The notes: generated by a model from the sequence alone, not told the origin. 64,000 bases of DNA from Drosophila persimilis (GCF_003286085.1 NW_020825458.1:151345-215344); one strand, 5' to 3'. Shown: positions 1 to 10,943, counted from the first letter of the stretch. Program-made: numbers and translations.

Positions 1-917
1 AGCATAATCCTTGCTCGTTTATATGCTATTTCTAATCTATATTTACTCTCTTTAGAGTAATCATCTATGTTATATAGAGGTGCTATTCTATCTATAGTAT
101 TAAATTGAACTGGTAAGTTTGAAGTCTTACCGAAACTAGCTCATATGGACAATAATCATGTGCCATAGAGGGGGTTGTATTAAAACAATATACGAAGTAT
201 TGCAGCCATACATCCCAATCTGATTTGTCAGCTGAGATGTATGAGCGTATGAACTCGTTAAATGTTCTGTGGCTTCGCTCCACGGTTCCTACAGTCTGGT
301 GATGATGTGCAGTAGAAGTTATGTTTTTGATATTTAGATTTTTACATAAGTCTTCAATTATTGAATTTTTATATTCTGTTCCCATGTCCGTAATGAACGT
401 CTTCATTGGACCGTACTTTAGAATAAATTTAGAATAATATTTGCACTTTTGTTTCTAATAGGTATAGCAACAAGGTATTTTGTCAGGTCACATATTAAGG
501 TGACTGCATATTCATTTCCTTGTTCTGATTTAGGAAGTGGACCGATCGTATCCACTATTACCCTATCAAAAGCCATGTATGGTGTTTCTGTAATAGTCAA
601 TGGAGTTATTGTGTGTTTGGTTACTTTAGCTTTTTGGCATTTTGGACATTTTCGTATGTAATTGGTTATTTCTTTAGTCATACCTTTCCAAAAATAATGT
701 CTTTTGACCTTGGCCAAGGTTTTTGTTATGCTTGTATGTCCCCTTGTATGGGATCATCATGTAATGTAAACCGTATTGCTTCTTTTTCTTTTTCATTTTT
801 AATTAGGGTCACCGGGTTGAGTAGCGCTACTCTTATTGTTCGTAATATTTTATTGCCCATATTTTTAAAATTATCTATTGAAATGTATTCAAAGATATTT
901 TCCCACGGTGCCACTTT
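1..917 (-). pseudogene. pol: Integrase region of element A, frame-broken
   Basis: Three successive open segments in different frames cover an H2C2 zinc-binding part (CPKCQ near 640), the catalytic core and the C-terminal part. The three catalytic acidic residues can be matched: IVDTIGPLP near 550, FITDMGTEY near 385 and GTVERSHR near 285. The frame changes near 720 and near 410. The C-terminal segment stays open to base 1. It would insert element cDNA into chromosomes in the nucleus; here it cannot be made as one protein. Confidence 0.8.
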
Positions 918-932
918 GAGTTGGCTGATTTT

Positions 933-2435
933 TTATTTACCGGCTTGCGTTTCAAGCCTTTGGAAAAACTGACCTAAGTCAAGGGTTCCATTAGTATACA
1001 AATCGCTAACATCATATCTTGCAGTGATTTTTTTTCCATGTTTGAAAACACATAAATTATTATTTACATGCAAGGACACTACTTTACGTACTTCGTCATT
1101 GTTGATGACTTCATATACGTTGGGCTTTGAAGCTTTTGTTATAGATCGCCTAGGCAATTCTATTTGTTCTTTTCCTGCGCAGGATTTCTGTCTACTCTGT
1201 TGCCTGGTAGTGACTTTCAGGACTTTATTCGTTTTTTGTATGTTTTTCAGGTCTGTGATGGTTATTCTTGATAACGCATCTGCTACATGATTATCTTTAC
1301 CCTTTAGATACTCGACTGTAAAGTCATATTCTTCTAATTCGAGCCGCATGCGTGTGAGTTTTGAGCTGGGATTGACCATTGAAAATAGGTATGTTAGTGG
1401 TCTGTGATCCGTTTTTACTGTAAAGTGTTTACCATAGATATATGGTCGAAAATGGGTAATTGCCCAATGAATTGCTGCTAATTCCTGTTCTGTAGTACTT
1501 TTGTTACTTTCACCTTTTGTGAATGAACGTGATGCATATGCTAATGGGAGTTGGAGTCCGTTATGTTTTTGAGTTAAAACCGCTCCACATGCTTGTTTAC
1601 TAGCATCGGTGATTATGCAAAATTCTTTCTGAAAATCGGGGTACTGTAACAGAGTAGGTTCCATAAGTTTATCTTTTAAATATTGGAATGCATTTTGACA
1701 TTCAGTTGTCCACTCAAAGGGGACATTCTTTTTACATAATATAATTATGTGCCGGGAATAGTCGGCGAAGTTTTTAATAAAATGTCTATAATAATTGCAA
1801 AATGCAATAAATCGTCTAGCGCTGACGTCATATTTCTTGTCATCTGGCAAGATTCCTTTATCTGTGCATTTATGATCAAGAAAGGTCACTTCATGCATAA
1901 AAAATGAACATTTTTGTGGATGTAATTTTAGGTTGTGTTTCCTACATATCTCAAAAATATCTGTTAAGTTTTTAAGCATATGTTTTTCGGAACAACCCAT
2001 GACTATTAGATCGTCCATATACAGGAAGGCTTGCGAAGCTTCAAGTCCAGAGAATGCTATAGTCATCATTCTTTGAAATGAACTCGGCGCTATTTTTAAA
2101 CCAAATGGTAGCCGCGTGAAGCGATATGAGCCATTGCTCGTTGAAAAAGACGTTATATTTCGCGAACTTTCTTCTAGTTCGATTTGATGAAAACCTGACA
2201 TTAAGTCAAGGCATGAGAAATACTTTGCTCTACCTAGTTGATCCAAAATGTCATCAATTCTAGGTAGTGGAAATTTGTCGGCCAGGAGTTTTTTGTTTAT
2301 TTGACGATAGTCAACTACAAATCGCCATTTCTTTTGTTCTGAACCCGGTAGGGCTTTCTTTGGGACAAGTAGAAGTGGGCTGTTGTATTCTGATACGGAT
2401 GGTTCGACAATATTGTCGTTGATTAATTGGTGCAT
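933..2435 (-). pseudogene. pol: Reverse transcriptase-RNase H of element A
   Basis: A 500-codon open stretch. RT is seen from the N-terminus (WRFVVDYRQIN at about 37-47, LPFGLKIAPSSFQ at about 109-121, catalytic YMDD at 139-142). RNase H follows with ITDASKQACGAVL (first Asp about 277), TEQELAAIHW and KTDHRPLTYL, ending with the tether motif VADALSRI. The first Met follows an in-frame stop in what should be contiguous pol, so this is a piece of a longer polyprotein and not a natural start. It copies element RNA to DNA in cytoplasmic particles. Motif residues look intact; the break is upstream. Confidence 0.85.
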
Positions 2436-3130
2436 AGTTTAGTTAATTGCTTCTCGAATTGTACTGGGAAATGTTTGCTTAATTCAGCTATGACAGTTTT
2501 TTCTCGAATTTTTTGAGTTGTTTGAATTACCTTGTAATTCGAAAGTGATTCATAGTGTATGTTATTTATATGTACTAATTGGTTGGTACTGGTTGTATTC
2601 AGCAATCGGACAAATGTATTATATTTTGAAGTTATTGTATTTGCTACATAAATACCAGGTTGAATTTCCTGGTTTGGGATTAATATGCTTTCTATATCGG
2701 ACGTTAATTCTATTTTTCTGACAACTTGTGATCTTGCTGGTAGAAGAATTGTATTGTTACCAGAACTGTATGTTATTGGAACATAAATTTTAATTTTTAT
2801 ATTATTTGGTCGTATTATTAACCAATCCTCTGCAGGTTTTAAGTCTATTAGGCAGTTTAATTCTTTTATGAAATCAATGCCTATTATTCCATCACACGGA
2901 ATTGCAAAATTCTGATTAACTAAATGGAAATTGTGTGGAACTACATATGTACTTATCTGTCTGTAGCTCTATTAGGGCAAGGCCTTGGGATGTTATTATA
3001 CCTTCCCCTATTCCTTGAATATCTATTTTATTTTTTGTTTGAATGTCGTTAAAGACATCTGAATTTGCTTTTAATAGTGATATATTGGCACCTGTATCTA
3101 TAAGGAATGTAAGTTATTTTCCTGTTTTAG
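2436..3130 (-). pseudogene. pol: Aspartic protease region of element A
   Basis: The retroviral-type protease motif IDTGANIS is encoded at 3081-3101, with the flap and GIGIDFIKEL-like C-terminal motif near 2870. A stop codon lies just N-terminal of the DTGA motif near 3115, and another interrupts the connection to RT near 2440. The protease would mature Gag and Pol. The segment 2853-3030 recurs almost identically at 26358-26533 in element C, which ties the two families together. Confidence 0.7.
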
Positions 3131-3190
3131 AATTGAGGAATGCCACGAATATATTAAGATTGAGGTTGATTGTGTGAACCGCTGGATTTT

Positions 3191-4495
3191 TTAATTTAGT
3201 GTATCTAAAGGATCTTGGGAGTTTCCCGAAGCTGTCTGGGTAACACGAACATTGTTCTGTCGTGCGTTTCCATTGCTATTGTATCTTTGGTTGTTATAGG
3301 TTCCACCGTTATTACGGTTATTTCCCCTATAGCCAACACGACCTCTATTGTTATTATAATTATTGTTGTTGTAAATATGGTTGTGGTTGTAACCACGACC
3401 ATTTCCTCTACCACGATAGTTACCGCGAAAGTTACTACCGCGGTAGACTTGTCCTTGTCTGGTGTACAATATTGAACTTGCACTACCAGTCATCTCTGTA
3501 CTACACTGTATATATTTTGCTACGGCATCATTCATTGTTGGGAATGTGCCTGCTTCTAGTATTGTTTTTAGTCTGCCGTGCTCGCAATTTTTAACCATTG
3601 TACTAATGGCCTCTTTGCAGCTGAACTTATCGGCGTGTTCCGCTGGCAAACCCTCATCAATGTATGATGCTTCTAGAAGTTTTCTCATATCATCAATCTC
3701 TGTTGTGAATTGGGCGGCTGTTTTGCCTTTTTGGCATACTTTTGCCATTTTAGCCTTTATAACATCTGATGACTCTCCGACAATAGTGTCTTGCAATTTC
3801 TTTATTATTGCGTTAATGGTGGTTTCATCTTGTATTTTATACAATGTAGTTCCTATTACTTCTATAGCTAAATTTTCGTATGGTCCTTTCGTTAGATTGA
3901 CCAATTTGACTGCCGTAATGAATCTTTGTAAATGGAGTTTCTGTCCATTAAATTCCGGAATGGCGTGCGAAATATCTTTGATATATGCCCGTTGGGCAAT
4001 TGTTTCGTCTGCCATTGTGGTTGGTTCTTGCCCAACCACGCTGTTTGCTGAACTAGTCGACGGTTTGTCGTCGTTTACCGGATGGTTCGATCTATTTGAT
4101 CGAGAATCGTCTTCCGATATGATGATAATATTTTTTACATTCGGGGGCCTGGGACTTATTGGCCTTGATTCCGATTCTACAGCTGGTATATATGTCGCAG
4201 CTGTGTTTAGAAGATTTGGGATGTGTATGTCTAGATTGAATTTTTCTCTAACGAATACTAATCGTTCCCTTAGACGTTTGAAGACGTCTGTAGCTTGAAA
4301 CCAATGTATATCAGTAAATATTTGTTTGTTCTCTAGAAAAAGTTCTCTGACCTCATTATATTTGTTTACCAAATTAGTTGTATTTTTAATGACCGTACTA
4401 TTTTGAGTAGGTCTGTTCTGCGTTAAGCATTTATATGACTTATCGAATTCTGCTCTTAGAGTGCAAACTTTATCGCAGATCGTAAGCCAGTCCAT
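3191..4495 (-). CDS. gag: Gag polyprotein of element A
   Basis: An uninterrupted 434-codon ORF from a true ATG at 4495. The middle (about residues 165-345) fits a retrotransposon capsid region. The last ~87 residues are Arg/Gly/Asn-rich with several RG/GRG repeats and poly-Asn, and no CCHC zinc knuckle is present. RNA packaging therefore probably relies on this RG-rich tail, which is known for the 412/mdg1 group. The ORF is immediately downstream (9 bp) of the small ORF at 4505-4813. The final ~97 bp are duplicated at 25149-25243 in element C. This is one of few intact coding regions in the window. Confidence 0.8.
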   Translation of the reverse strand: MDWLTICDKVCTLRAEFDKSYKCLTQNRPTQNSTVIKNTTNLVNKYNEVRELFLENKQIFTDIHWFQATDVFKRLRERLVFVREKFNLDIHIPNLLNTAATYIPAVESESRPISPRPPNVKNIIIISEDDSRSNRSNHPVNDDKPSTSSANSVVGQEPTTMADETIAQRAYIKDISHAIPEFNGQKLHLQRFITAVKLVNLTKGPYENLAIEVIGTTLYKIQDETTINAIIKKLQDTIVGESSDVIKAKMAKVCQKGKTAAQFTTEIDDMRKLLEASYIDEGLPAEHADKFSCKEAISTMVKNCEHGRLKTILEAGTFPTMNDAVAKYIQCSTEMTGSASSILYTRQGQVYRGSNFRGNYRGRGNGRGYNHNHIYNNNNYNNNRGRVGYRGNNRNNGGTYNNQRYNSNGNARQNNVRVTQTASGNSQDPLDTLN

Positions 4496-4504
4496 ATGTG
4501 TTTT

Positions 4505-4813
4505 TTAATGTTGTCCATTCCGATTGGAAGACAATCTAACATTAGCAATCACAATTCTTCCTAGAATTTCATTTTCTATTATTTGGCTGTTTACGAGGAT
4601 GCCGGGTATGGTTGATAATACGATACCCTTTTGTGTGGCATCACAATGAATTAGTGGTGAAAAAGGTAAATTATATTCTTTCATATATGAGTATTCGAAC
4701 TCGTATATGCTAATTGGATTGGGGAATACGGCTAAGATTGCTTTAGCTCTATATTCGAAATTTTCATTCCTATCGTGGGTAGCACTAATGGCTGCTGCTG
4801 TTCTACGAGACAT
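4505..4813 (-). CDS. Small ORF upstream of gag, unknown function
   Basis: Open frame of 102 codons from the first ATG at 4813; the frame stays open upstream to about 4888 but without ATG. No transmembrane run or zinc motif is seen. It includes the stretches NENFEYRAKAILAVFPN and EYSYMKEYNLPFSPL. It lies between the small membrane ORF and gag, in the same direction, so all three could be read from one element RNA. Small pre-gag ORFs are known in the 412/mdg1 group; I do not recognise this one well enough to give a role. Confidence 0.5.
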   Translation of the reverse strand: MSRRTAAAISATHDRNENFEYRAKAILAVFPNPISIYEFEYSYMKEYNLPFSPLIHCDATQKGIVLSTIPGILVNSQIIENEILGRIVIANVRLSSNRNGQH

Positions 4814-4898
4814 TTTATTTTGGCTTTGTAACAGTATATTAAAGGCGGGAATTCTACCTGAAATGTAGGTAGGGGTCGTTGAGACCAATTTTTTTTTT

Positions 4899-5126
4899 TT
4901 ATACTCTATCTAAATTGTTTGCCCTACTCATATATCTCTTTTTAATTATCTTATTATGTTTTACATACAATTTTAAAAGGAATTGTAAAACACTGACAAT
5001 GGTTAAAATCAGAAGTAATAACCAGAGTGCATTGAGATCATCCCTGTGGTCTATTATTTTGACATTATTGACCACATTGGCCGTATTGTCTTTGGTCTGA
5101 CTATCGTCAGAACCGAACCAACCCAT
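4899..5126 (-). CDS. Small single-pass membrane protein ORF at the 5' end of element A
   Basis: 75 codons from an ATG at 5126 (MGWFGSDDSQ...). Residues about 32-55 form a hydrophobic segment (LNALWLLLLILTIVSVLQF) followed by a Lys/Arg-rich stretch (HNKIIKKRYMSR), the pattern of a single-pass membrane anchor with a cytosolic basic side. No other domain is seen. It is the first ORF after the leader. The Met-Gly start could allow N-myristoylation, but that is speculation. Function unknown. Confidence 0.55.
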   Translation of the reverse strand: MGWFGSDDSQTKDNTANVVNNVKIIDHRDDLNALWLLLLILTIVSVLQFLLKLYVKHNKIIKKRYMSRANNLDRV

Positions 5127-5226
5127 GGTGATGATTTTCTCTCAAAAATTGGTTTCTACAATGTTGGGAGGTTTTTTTTTTTAAATTATCTGGTATTCGT
5201 TTATTCTTTTCAATAATAAAAAAAAA

Positions 5227-6332
5227 CGAGGTGGAACGTTGTGAGTTGCTGCGGACACCGCAACTCTACGGTTATACCCGATACTATGTCAGTATGGCTC
5301 TCCTCCGGCAGACGCCGCTAATATTAAACGACACGACAAAGAGAGCGTGCGAGAGAGACAGAAAATCAGTCTGAGCGTGACGTCACGCGCTGCGTAGCCA
5401 CTGCAAATTGATTTGTTTCCTTTGGCTATAAAAATGATCTGATCTGATCCAGATTCAGCAATCTGATAGATATGGTCGTTGTCTATGATTCTGCGTTTTT
5501 AGTTTTCTCAAATCTGCAATATTGTGGATGCAACAGATTTTCGTCCTTTGTGGGGGCGGAAGGGGGTGGGGCGAAATTTTGAGATATACGTTTTATAGTG
5601 AGATCTAACAGAAGTGCGGATACCAGATTTGGTTACTCTAGCTTTAATAGTCTCTGAGATTTGTGAATATCCCCAGATTTGCATCCTTTGCGGGGGCGGA
5701 AGGGGGTGTGGCGAAATTTTGAAACAAACTCGTCTCGGTCCGATATATTAGGAGTGTGGATACCAAATTTGGCTGCTCTAGCTTTTATAGTCTCTGAGAT
5801 CTAGGCGCTAATGTTTTACTCTAAGCAAAGCCGCCTATGCTACCTGTGTGTTAGAGAGAGACAGGGCGAGAAAAAATGAAATTGTTTTCTTGATGCTGGC
5901 TATAATAGTAATACGATCCAATTCAGATTCTGCAGTCTAAAAGATATGGTCATTCTCTACGATTCTGCGTTTTTAGTTTTCTCGTATCTTTAAAATTGTG
6001 GATGCCACAGATTTTCGCCCTTTGTGGGGGCGGAAGTGGGCGGGGCAAAGTTTTGAAATATTTTTGGAGCAGTGACATATTACAGAAGTCTGGATCCAAA
6101 ACATCGTTGCTCTAGCTCTTATAGTCTTTGAGCATTAGGCGCTGAAGGGGACGGACAGACGGACGGACGGACAGACGGACAGACAGACATGGCTCAATCG
6201 ACTCGGCTATTGATGCTGATCAAGAATATATATACTTTATGGGGTCGGAAACGATTCCTTCTGGACGTTACACACATCCACTTTCACCACAAATCTAATA
6301 TACCCCAATACTCATTTTGAGTATCGGGTATA
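5227..6332 (-). mobile_element. DINE-1-like Helitron-related element, copy a, full length
   Basis: The 1106-bp copy is reversed: its 3' end (CGAGG..., hairpin GAGTTGC/GCAACTC at 5241-5264) is on the left and its 5' end (GAGTATCGGGTATAA) on the right. It carries a (GTCY)n tract at about 6151-6190, internal TATACCCGATACT and GA-rich segments. No coding capacity. These features match the DINE-1/INE-1/SGM family. It interrupts the leader of element A between an A-run and AAACTACACAAG. Confidence 0.9.
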
Positions 6333-6400
6333 AAAACTACACAAGAACTCACGCGGAACTAATTTCACAACTATTTGTTATTAATTTAATTTATTTAAAT

Positions 6401-6423
6401 TGGCGTGGACTGGGCCCATAACC
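6401..6423 (-). other. Primer-binding site matching the internal (5'-half) region of initiator tRNA-Met
   Basis: The plus strand reads CTGGGCCCATAACC, the anticodon arm of initiator tRNA-Met; on the minus strand this is the GGTTATGGGCCCAGTCC type of PBS known for copia. It lies 5' of element A's first ORF once the DINE is removed. No other tRNA parts flank it, so it is not a tRNA gene. Confidence 0.7.
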
Positions 6424-6600
6424 TATTGGTAGACTAGCTATGACAATTAGTAAACGGAAGACAGTACCAAGTTATGTTTTTCTTTAAAGATTATTTATGT
6501 ATTTCTTGATTACTTTTTGCTGCAACACCGGTCCACACACTTGAGATCACAAAAGAAGAGAGAGCATCGACACTTCAAGTGTGACCAGACTAACTCATAA
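6424..6600 (-). repeat. Probable short or truncated 5' LTR of element A
   Basis: The DNA directly upstream of the PBS (minus sense) should be LTR. It is A/T-rich and contains CTTCTTTTGTGATC and, near 6577-6588, TGGTCACACTTG, which resembles the Drosophila core-promoter Motif 1. TGTTAGG at 6608-6614 (minus sense) is a possible start. The PBS-side end reads CAATA and not CA, so the boundaries are uncertain. The join to Bel-Pao element B is here. Confidence 0.35.
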
Positions 6601-8832
6601 TAATAATACCTAACATATCGATAATATTATTTAATGTTATTATTTGAATGTGGGAATAGGCGTATTCCAACAGAATGTTCCAAATAAGGCAATGTGAAGC
6701 AAAACGAAGTTTATCTGGAGTCGTTGAGGTTGTGGTAAACGTCGATTGCTTCCGACATCTCCTTATGAACCTAATCATCCAAGCAATGAGACGCAGACTG
6801 TGATTGTACGAGCTGATATTATCGACGATGTTGAGGATATTATTTGTCTCGTGTGCGGCAGTAAACAAACTTTTCCGATTCTCCGAGTTAACCACGTCCA
6901 TGTCAATATGAAGTTTTCCACCAGTGGCGGGCCAGTTTAGTGAATCTTCGACTAGAAACGTAGGACCCGATAACCATGGAGACTTTATCAACTCGCTCAC
7001 ATTACAGCCTCGCGACAGAATATCAGCAGGGTTTTGATGTGTTGGCACATAGCGCCATTTTCCATCAGACGTTAAATCCTGAATATCGGACACTCGATTT
7101 CCAACAAAGGTCGATAAGGTGACTGAGTGTTGTTGCAGCCAATGCAATACGAGCTGTGAGTCGCTCCAAAAATAAGATGTGATAGTGTGTTTACTGAATA
7201 TGGCCTTGACTTTGTTATACAACTGAGAAAGTAGATGTGCGCCGCATAGTTCAAGCTTCGGAAGAGATTGTTTCTTCACTGGTGCTACTCTTGACTTAGA
7301 AGTGAACAATTTCACTGTGACCTGTCCAAGCGAATTCTCCGTGCGCACATAAACACAGCAGCTGTATGCCCGAATCGATGCGTCGCAAAATCCATGAATT
7401 TGAATGCTCCTAGTATCAGGCTGCAAACAAAAACGAGGTACCGCTAGTGACGACAGTGAATTCAGCGATTCCAAACACTTGCTCCATGCGTGGCTTAAAT
7501 TCTGGGGACAGACTCGTTCCAGTCGAGTTTCAAAAGCCACAACTCCTGAAGAATGATCTTAGAGACAATGACTAACGGTAATAGCAGACCGATTGGATCG
7601 AATAGCGACGACGCAGTAGACAAAATTGTTCGTTTTGTGGTAGTGGGATAGACTTCCTTTGGATTGAATGTGAAACTAAATGCATCACTTCGTTGATGCC
7701 AAGTTACGCCGAGTGTGCTGCTGACTGAGTTTTCTGAAATGTTTAATTCCTTGGTAGATTCGTCTTCCATCACGCCTGGATGATTTCAATGCCACTTGCA
7801 TAATGGAAACTGACGACGAGCGAGAGTTGATGTGATTTCAGTTTTTAGTTTGAAGAGTGTATCTATATCATCAGCACCACACAAAAGGTCATCAACATAA
7901 AATGCGGTTTTAACAGTAGCAGCCCCTAATGGCCATGCATCCTTACAATCCTCAGCCAAGTAATGCAAACTACGAGTTGCGAGAAATGGGGCAGACGCAG
8001 TCCCATATGTCACTGTATTGAGTTGGTAGGTTTGAAGATCCGTATTTGGAGATGCTCGCCACAAAATGTACTGGAATTTTCTATCCTTCTCACCCACAAG
8101 TACCTGCCTGTTCATTTTTGTGACGTCGGCTGTGATGCCGAACCTATGCATGCGGAACCGCGGCAATTGCAAGTACAACTCATCCTGAATGGTAGGGCCG
8201 ACTAAAAGTAGATCGTTAAGTGACCTTTGAGATGTTGTACGGCAAGACGCGTCAAAGACAACTCTGAGCTTCGTCGAGGTACTGCTTGGTTTCAGAACGA
8301 AATGGTGGGGTATATAATAATGCGGTTCCTCCAAGTTAGGATTCAGTACGAGGCACATATGGCCGAGACTTTCATATTCCTGCATGAACGAGATATACTG
8401 CGAGCGAATTTCCGGTAGACGAGCGAGACGTCTCTCAATGGCAAAAAATCGAGTTCGATCTGTATTGAAGGAATTCCAAGACAACTTGGATCTTCTTGAA
8501 ATGACAAGCGAACGACAATCCGCCCACTGGCATCCAGATGTGTTGTGTCCCTGAAATGGTCCTCACAGCGACGATGATTTGGGAGCATTCTAGCGCTTGG
8601 ATCGACAAATGAGTTTACTTTCCATAATTGCTGCAAATTCTTGTCGATCGACTCTTCTACAGTCGCCAGGCACAATGGTGGCTGTCTGTTATATTGGCGC
8701 TGGTACCTCCCAGCAACAACCCAACCAAAAAGAGTCTTCTGCAAAGTGGGAAGATCTGGACCAATGCGAATCTGGCCAACAGCTAGAGCTCCATAGAAGG
8801 CTTCGGTCCCCAGTAACAGATCAATACGTTTA
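6590..8832 (-). pseudogene. pol: RT-RNase H region of Bel-Pao element B, no integrase
   Basis: Open segments cover the Bel-Pao pre-RT linker (KTLFGWVVAGRY near 8700), RT (TKLRVVFDAS near 8255; ITADVTKMNRQV near 8110; catalytic YVDD at 7888-7899), and RNase H (IHGFCDASIRAYS near 7385, FWSDSQLVLHW near 7165, HQNPADILSRG near 7015). Frame changes occur near 8400 and 7780, and a third lies between the segments at 7495-7540. One conserved Tyr in ADVxKMYxQ is replaced (KMNRQ). The reading frame runs out near 6590 with no H2C2 or DDE region, so the 3' third of pol is deleted. Confidence 0.85.
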
Positions 8833-9003
8833 GTCCTTTAGAACGATTCGTCAGCCAATGAAGTGTTGGCTGGTAGGTTCCAATTCGATATGTCGATCTC
8901 ACTATCTGGCTGGTAGGCAATCTGGGATGTAATTCCAAACTGGAGAGTGAGCTGATAGCCGGAAGTACGTGACTTAATTGAGGTAGTCGTACGAGCCTTC
9001 AAA

Positions 9004-9246
9004 CTAGTAATCCCTTACTCCTATACTGCGAATTCCAATGTGGTGTTTTTCACGACGAAGACGAAGCTTTTGTGCAAAGTATTCGGTTACAAAATTAACC
9101 TGAGAACATGAATCAAGCAACGCTCTACCGAGTTTGTATTCACCTGTGGCATCCTTTACCAAAACCATAGCTGTTGCCAACAAAATTTGATCATCTGCTG
9201 CGATCTCCATATGAGAGTGTGAAGCAGCTTGATGACCCGTATCCAA
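9004..9246 (-). pseudogene. pol: Aspartic protease segment of element B
   Basis: The stretch GRALLDSCSQVNFVT aligns with the Bel-Pao protease active-site motif LLDSGSQ, but the Gly is Cys here. The Gly of D(S/T)G is nearly invariant in retropepsins, so the enzyme is probably dead. The segment overlaps the end of the CCHC gag ORF and precedes RT, the usual order. Confidence 0.65.
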
Positions 9247-10450
9247 CCGTATGGTTGGAGTACCGGTTCAGTAGTTGAAGATTGTCCTGCTGATGATTGG
9301 GGTGGCTGTTGCGGCTGAGAGTGATGCAAAGATGAATGATGATTCCGATTACAGGATCGGCAACGATGAGTCGATGAACATTGCGCAACTCTATGACCAT
9401 TTCCAAGACAATTGATGCAGAGACCGAGGCGTTTTGCATTGTCGTACCGTTGAGCGCAATTAGAGATTTTATGGCCAGAACTAGAACAAAGTGTACAAGA
9501 CGGATTAGTGATAGCAAACGACGAGTTTATTTGGTGATTAGAATGACGATTTGACTTATTGGATTCAGCCTTTCGTTGTGACGAAGTAGCAGCCGAGTTT
9601 CCAGACGAATGGAGAAACTGACAGTGGCGTTCCAAAAGCTGTGTGCATGCTAGCCAGGTTGGCAGAGTTTTGTAGTCCTGCGATTCCTTCCACTTGTTCC
9701 GAGTTTGCTGATCACACTTTTCCATTATAATATATATAATCATAGCGTGAACAATGTTCTCAGGTTTGCCGATGGACTCCAGCGAGCTTAAGATAGCGGA
9801 TGCCTTATGCACTAAGCTGTGAAGCTGCTGACTGTTTGACCTTTCCACAGGTTGTAGTGCAAACAATGCCTCAATACCTTCTAAAAATATAAGAGTAGGA
9901 TTATCAAAACGACTTTTGATAAGGCCTTCGGATAGTTTTCGCTTGTAACCTGGAATGCCTGAATTGTATCTAATGCCGGCCCCGTGAGGCAGGTCAGCAA
10001 ATAATTAAACTTTTCTATATTAGACAATCCAGACTCACGCACAACAATTTGCTCGAACGAGTGAATGCAATTCTTATAGTTTGCATATGTTCCGTCGAAA
10101 GTGGGTAGCGACAACCTTGGTAACGATGACTTCACTGGCGGTGGGTGGTAGTACGGCGCAACAATGCTGGCGTTCAGATCTCCTCCCATTTTTTCCTTTA
10201 TGGATAGCTTGATTGCTATGTATGTATCCTCCAAATCTGCCCGTCCTTCATCATTCGGACTAAGGTCTTCAATATTAGCTTGGACATTTAAAACATTCTT
10301 GAAATACGTTTCTAAGATAATCAACCGATAGCGGTTGCTCATCATTGCATATCGGGGTTTCCTATTTAGCATCTACCACAGATTTGATCCGAGTTATATT
10401 TCGTTTTATACTGCTCCGTTGCCGTTTTAAGTCTTCGAGCGTCCTCATTT
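9156..10450 (-). pseudogene. gag: Gag of Bel-Pao element B, copy 1
   Basis: The start is the ATG at 10450 (MRTLEDLKRQRSS). An in-frame TAG follows about 27 codons later near 10370, and the next open segment (9881-10372) is in another frame. It carries the Bel-Pao Gag core (LPRLSLPTFDGTYANYKN, then FNYLLTCLTGPALDTIQAF). A second frame change near 9875 leads to the C-terminal part with three CCHC/CxxC motifs (CTLCSSSGHKISNC, CINCLGNGHRVAQC, CRSCNRNHHSSLH) for RNA binding. Gag would form the particle and package RNA. It is broken in at least two places. Confidence 0.8.
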
Positions 10451-10925
10451 TGTTGTGTAGTGTAATTACGCTGACACAGAACTAGAGCTTCCAAAAATAA
10501 CAACAACAAAAAAACGCAGCAAGCAGCAGCAGCTAGAGCACAAATCCAACGGTGAGAGCGAGGGCAGCAAAGATGAGCGCAGTTCCAAAGCGAAGAGTCA
10601 GCGAAAGTTCCAGCAGCGGAAAAGAAAGCAAAACGAAAATTAAGCGGTGGAATTCCAATAGAAAGAATGCGTTGATCGATGGACCAAAGCAGGTAGCTGC
10701 AAAGCGAACGAACCGAGAATGCAAGCGCCGTTGAATGCGTTGTGGGTGTCAAGCGAATGATAAAATTAAGCGAGAACGGCGAGAGCAAGGCGAGGACAAC
10801 GATCCCGCGATCTAGACGAACAATTCTGATACGGTTTTCGGAACTTTCGATTGCAGCTGCGAGACGAGGGAATGTTGTAACTGTTGCCTTTGTAGATTGC
10901 GATTAAGAATTAACATAACACACAT

Positions 10926-10943
10926 GCCCCACGTTGGGCGCCA
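10926..10943 (-). other. tRNA-Lys primer-binding site of element B (copy 1)
   Basis: The plus strand reads GCCCCACGTTGGGCGCCA, the 3' end of a Drosophila tRNA-Lys including CCA, so the minus-strand PBS (TGGCGCCCAACG...) is complementary to that primer. LTR sequence (TGTTTATACACGGAGCG) follows from 10948. About 470 bp of leader without clear coding separates it from the gag ATG. Confidence 0.85.

Larger units (their letters stand above)
1..6423 (-). mobile_element. Element A: gypsy-class LTR retrotransposon, 412/mdg1-like, cut by window edge
   Basis: Read on the minus strand the order is leader, two small ORFs, gag, protease, RT-RNase H, integrase. RT preceding integrase is the Ty3/gypsy order. 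The 412/mdg1 assignment rests on Gag ending in an Arg/Gly/Asn-rich tail instead of CCHC knuckles and on the integrase style; it is an inference. Integrase runs to base 1, so the 3' LTR lies outside. A DINE-1 element sits in the leader. Gag is open, pol is broken by stops and frame changes, so the copy is not autonomous. Confidence 0.8.

Noticed and set aside
3205..3594. Hydrophobic or Tyr/Cys-rich frames opposite the gag tail of element A
   Set aside because: They are out-of-frame or antisense readings of the Asn/Gly/Arg repeat DNA of gag.
5227..6332. DINE copies as TIR DNA transposons because TATACCCGATACT occurs near both ends
   Set aside because: No target duplication at the empty/filled pair, a terminal hairpin on one side only, and subterminal rather than terminal inverted repeats; Helitron-type features fit better.
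6401..6423. Possible initiator tRNA-Met gene
   Set aside because: Only the anticodon-arm segment matches; there is no acceptor stem, D-arm or T-arm around it, and its place before a retrotransposon leader fits a primer-binding site.
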